Assembly (NCBI GenBank): GCA_023333565.1
Contig: JAJKFH010002068.1
Span: forward strand, 248,001-312,000
DNA from: Puffinus mauretanicus
Taxonomy: Eukaryota > Chordata > Aves > Procellariiformes > Procellariidae
Direction: 5' to 3'
Length of the DNA stretch: 64,000 nt
Within the stretch, counting starts at the first letter, position 1. Every line of letters begins with the position of its first letter. Below the pieces are notes generated by a model. That model worked only from the letters and a program-made list of their open reading frames with translations, had not been told where the DNA came from and did no database searches. Made by a program: the position numbers and the translations under genes. Shown here piece by piece: positions 60,661 to 64,000 of this stretch.

Positions 60661-63600
60661 AATTGATGCTTTATAGCAGATTGGATGGGAGCTGACCACC
60701 CACTCTTCACTAGGCTTTATTTACACAGGAACAGTAATCCGGATTGCCTCAGCGAGGGTATGTGGAGAGATACATACGTTGGCCTCCGTCTGTGCTTAGT
60801 TAACCTCTTCACGGCCATGGCTGGGACTAGTCCCGCATCTTAGCATTGGAAACCCAGGGGAATAATTCTGCTACAGCCGTGCTGAGAGGGGGGAGAAATG
60901 CCACAGGTATGGAGGTTTCGTTCTGTCGGACATGGGCAGCCAGAGCTGGGGATACTGGGACGTTCTGCACAGCCTAGTTTTAGGCCATTCAGTATGGCAG
61001 AAGTCTCGCTATCTCAGAACACTATTTGAAATTCTCCTTCAATATGAGGCCTGTAAGATTTCAGTGCTGCTGGATTTGGACCCTGAACCAGATTTGAACA
61101 CGACCCCAAACCCTGACACCAACCTCAGAATCTGTCCGGCTCTCAGTCAAGAGGAGCATATTTTTTGGCCAATTTCTGCTTAGCACAGTGACCTAAATTC
61201 AGTTCTCAACAACCTTGGTGTGAATTCTGAAATAACACCACTGAGTTTGCAAGTCTGACTCCAGGTATACATGGCAGAGACTGAAATCAGAATCTGATTT
61301 AGCTCCTCCTTGGTGTTTAATCACAACCCTTCCTCTTTGAAAAGCCTTTCTGCCATACCTAGTGGGAGCTCATTAAGGGATGTCTTTGCAAACAGAATTG
61401 TTGTACTGTGGCCAGATATAAACCTCCGTATTTTTTCTTCCTTCGCATCTGCTTATGAGCTGGAACCGAGAGTAAACCTGTTCCCAATTAAAAAGACACT
61501 AGTGCCCTCATACGTGAGAAGTGTGCACTACTGGCTGCACAGGGGAACCTCCTGCAACATTTTATGAGGTCCTCTTTCTCAGCATGGCCTTGGTTGTTCA
61601 GGCTTCTTGTTCAGTGCTCGAATTCCTGTCCCTTACATTCCTCTTCCTCTTGTATTTTGAAATGAGAAGAGTTTATTTCTGTGCTCACTGCAGAGATTAA
61701 TTCTAACACGAAGGACCTGAATGCTTTATGGTTTAACTTTGGGAAACTCTTCATCCGCAGCCTTGGGCTTCCACTGTTTTGCTGTGGCTGGGCAGATGTT
61801 ACCTTGTCCCCTCTTTGACTATAACTCTTGCAACTGCAACAACACCGAAAAAGTGGTTGTTCTTGAGTTGTGTGTTTTGTTGTGGCTTTGGGTTTTTTTG
61901 TGGGCTCTTAAAAACCAGCTTGCACACATCAGTGTTATTCCATCCTTCCTCTGTGAGCCTATGTCCCTGTGCAGAGCATGCTGCTGTAGAGCTGGGGGCT
62001 CAAAACCACAGAGGAGAGTAGGAAATGAATGTATAAATCAGAGCATTACCACGGCGCCCGCTAGCAGTGCCATACCAGACAGAGGACACTGCCTGTCATT
62101 GTCTCACCCATAAACCCCACTGGAAAGGGTTTAGATTACTGCTGGAAGGTTCTCTGGCTTGGCCTCTCAATCCACCTCTGCAGAAAGTTTGGCTGAGTGG
62201 CATTGTAGAATTTGAGAGGGAAAAAGCATAGTAGGTTTGATGACTGGAAGATGATACCCTTTCTGTTGTTTTACTGCTCTTGCAAGTAAGTACACAGGAG
62301 AAAAAAATCAATTGGTTTCATTTACTATAATGGACTTTCTCAAAAAATTAGTCAGACTGCAAAGCAGATCAATCACTTCTGCTTCTTGGCAGAGGAAATA
62401 CTGAATCAAATACTGATCTATTCCCGCAGCACTCAAACTCCCTTTGTTAACAAATTACTTCTTATCAAAGATAGGCCCCTGGACTAAGCACACACATGCT
62501 TGCAAAATCAATTTTTGTCCAGCATGTGACAAAATTTCTCTTCTTTTACTCCTGATTACAAAATTTCGTGCATCTCCAGTAGGGTTTGGCTCAGCTAAGA
62601 AAGCCCCATGTGTCAGCTGTAGCGAGTGGAGTGAGCATGGCGTGCGTTTGGCACACAATTTAATGGACCGTGAAGCCTCTCCTACCACTAAGTAGTGAGT
62701 TCATATCCATGCTGGGCCAGTACAGGAGTACTGGGCAGCCACTGGGAAAGGAGTGAGTGGGTTCAGTCCAGCCTGCAAAGCGCGAATGTTTTTTGCATGC
62801 TGGTGGCCCTGGCAAAGCTATCCTGGTTTGAATGGGCTCTAAGCAGCGGATTGTGTCGGCATTCTTGCAGAGGGCCCCTTCCAGCCCTACACGGAGAACA
62901 GGGCACATAGAAGGAGCTTTGTTAAAGGGTGCCATGTCTCAGCACGTTGCTGGGGAAAGGGACAGAGGAGAGAAAGCAAACGGCATCTGCTCCTTTGCTA
63001 GCCTGTGCCCTGAGCCAGCAGGACACAAGCCTTTTTCCCCCTGAGAAAAAGAGCAATGGGTCAGTTTACCAGCGGTGGTCGGCAAGTGCTAAGCCATGCT
63101 GTTGTGGCCGGTGTTGTGATGTTCATTGTGCCGGGGGGGCTCAGTCCTGCAGAGAGCAGAGCGAGATCCTAAGCACCATCACATTCACTGAAGCCTTTCG
63201 ACCTGGAGAGTGCTCAGCCCATCGCAGGATTAGGCCCAGTACGCACCATCTAGGCTGACCTCGGATGCAATTCCCGGCTCTGTGATGAGTGTCCCAGCAC
63301 TCTGCGGGTTGGGCTCAGTCTGAACATTGCTGTAACGTTGTCTTTGTTGCTTTAATTTTCTAATAACATATTTCACCGAGCAATGCAGCCAGACTGGAGC
63401 CATAACCCAGAACAGCAGTTGGCATGAAAAACTCTACTGTATTTCTGACACTAGGGTCTTTTATAGCCAGGGTATGATGGTTTCAGCACCAGTGCAATTG
63501 CAACCAAGTATTAAATATCCCAATTAGTGCAATTCACAGTTATCGACAACACTGTTTTCCTTCCAACATTCCCCAAGGACAAGAAAATGTTCTGTGTGAA

Positions 63601-64000
63601 TCTGAAAGCTTCGGAAAGAGGCGGCGTTCGTCAGTAGGATGCTGCAGTGTTTAACATTCGGATCTCCAGAGCTGATTTGGGGCTGGGCAGAGGCTACACA
63701 TCAGCTTTCTTAGGCAGCCAAGGCAAAATAGACTCAACAGCCCTAATCCACCCTCTAATGGGGGCATCCGTGTAGCAACAGGCATTGTAGCAAATGGCAT
63801 TTGTTGGACTCTGCAAACAGCAGAGCTGAGAAATGAGAAGAGAGAAGGCCTGAACGAGAATGCATTTGCCCAGCAGAAGTCTGCATTGCTTCAGCATCTG
63901 CACAAGCCTCCAAACACCGGCATTTATTTTGCATTTCCACCTGCTTTGTGGAAATGAGAAGAAGAAAGCTCTGAAAGATAGTCTTTGTAGTCACGAAATG
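60661..64000. other. Intergenic, no gene seen
   Basis: No exon, RNA gene or recognisable repeat to the window end. The 109-codon frame at 62929-63258 and the 130-codon frame at 61721-62113 lack any familiar domain. Confidence 0.45.

Noticed and set aside
10221..64000. Search for human-synteny neighbours (B3GALT6, SDF4, UBE2J2, miR-200b/200a/429)
   Set aside because: No long single-exon B3GALT6-like frame, no familiar exon peptides, and no miR-200-family seed-containing mature sequence noticed on either strand.
1..64000. tRNA, rRNA, CRISPR, operon or phage-type features
   Set aside because: None recognised; the DNA is avian nuclear sequence and such features were not seen by eye.

Overview
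The window is vertebrate, almost certainly bird, nuclear DNA. Two things show this. First, there are spliced exons of a C1q/TNF-family gene with consensus GT/AG junctions. Second, the interspersed repeats are of avian type: CR1 LINE fragments ending in the diagnostic octamers ATTCTATG or ATTCTGTG, and a roughly 1.06-kb ERVL-type solo LTR of a kind widespread in birds. There is nothing prokaryotic here: no operons, no CRISPR array and no long ORFs. The many short ORFs are chance open frames.

Left end (1-10.2 kb): the 3' half of C1QTNF12 (FAM132A; adipolin/CTRP12) on the + strand. Four coding exons (1314-1422, 3030-3120, 7348-7426, 8037-8135) join in frame to give 125 residues and a stop. They cover nearly all of the C1q domain. 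The upstream exons (signal peptide, linker, start of the C1q domain) lie before the window. The intron between the first two visible exons holds a complete antisense solo LTR (1871-2928) with a 5-bp target-site duplication, ending 101 bp before the next exon. The inferred 3'UTR runs to a poly(A) signal near 10.2 kb.

Rest of the window (10.2-64 kb): about 54 kb in which I find no convincing exon on either strand. It contains two clear CR1 insertions (about 32.4 kb and 55.3-55.9 kb), one short antisense CR1 tail (47.5 kb), several poly-T or poly-A tracts, an AT-rich degenerate tandem repeat (26.3 kb), two G-quadruplex-type runs, and four CpG-enriched patches (about 11.1, 15.1-15.7, 19.1-19.3 and 20.1-20.2 kb). 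Several blocks of complex, AT-rich sequence carry clustered homeodomain, POU, SOX and E-box-like words. These look like candidate conserved non-coding elements.

Overall picture (inference): the distal end of a secreted metabolic-hormone gene followed by a repeat-poor, gene-free interval. The interval may be a regulatory landscape, or a large intron of a gene whose exons lie beyond the window. I see no previously undescribed biological system. The best leads are the intronic LTR close to a splice acceptor, the gene-free interval with its candidate enhancers, and a palindromic TCF/LEF site pair next to a G-quadruplex run.
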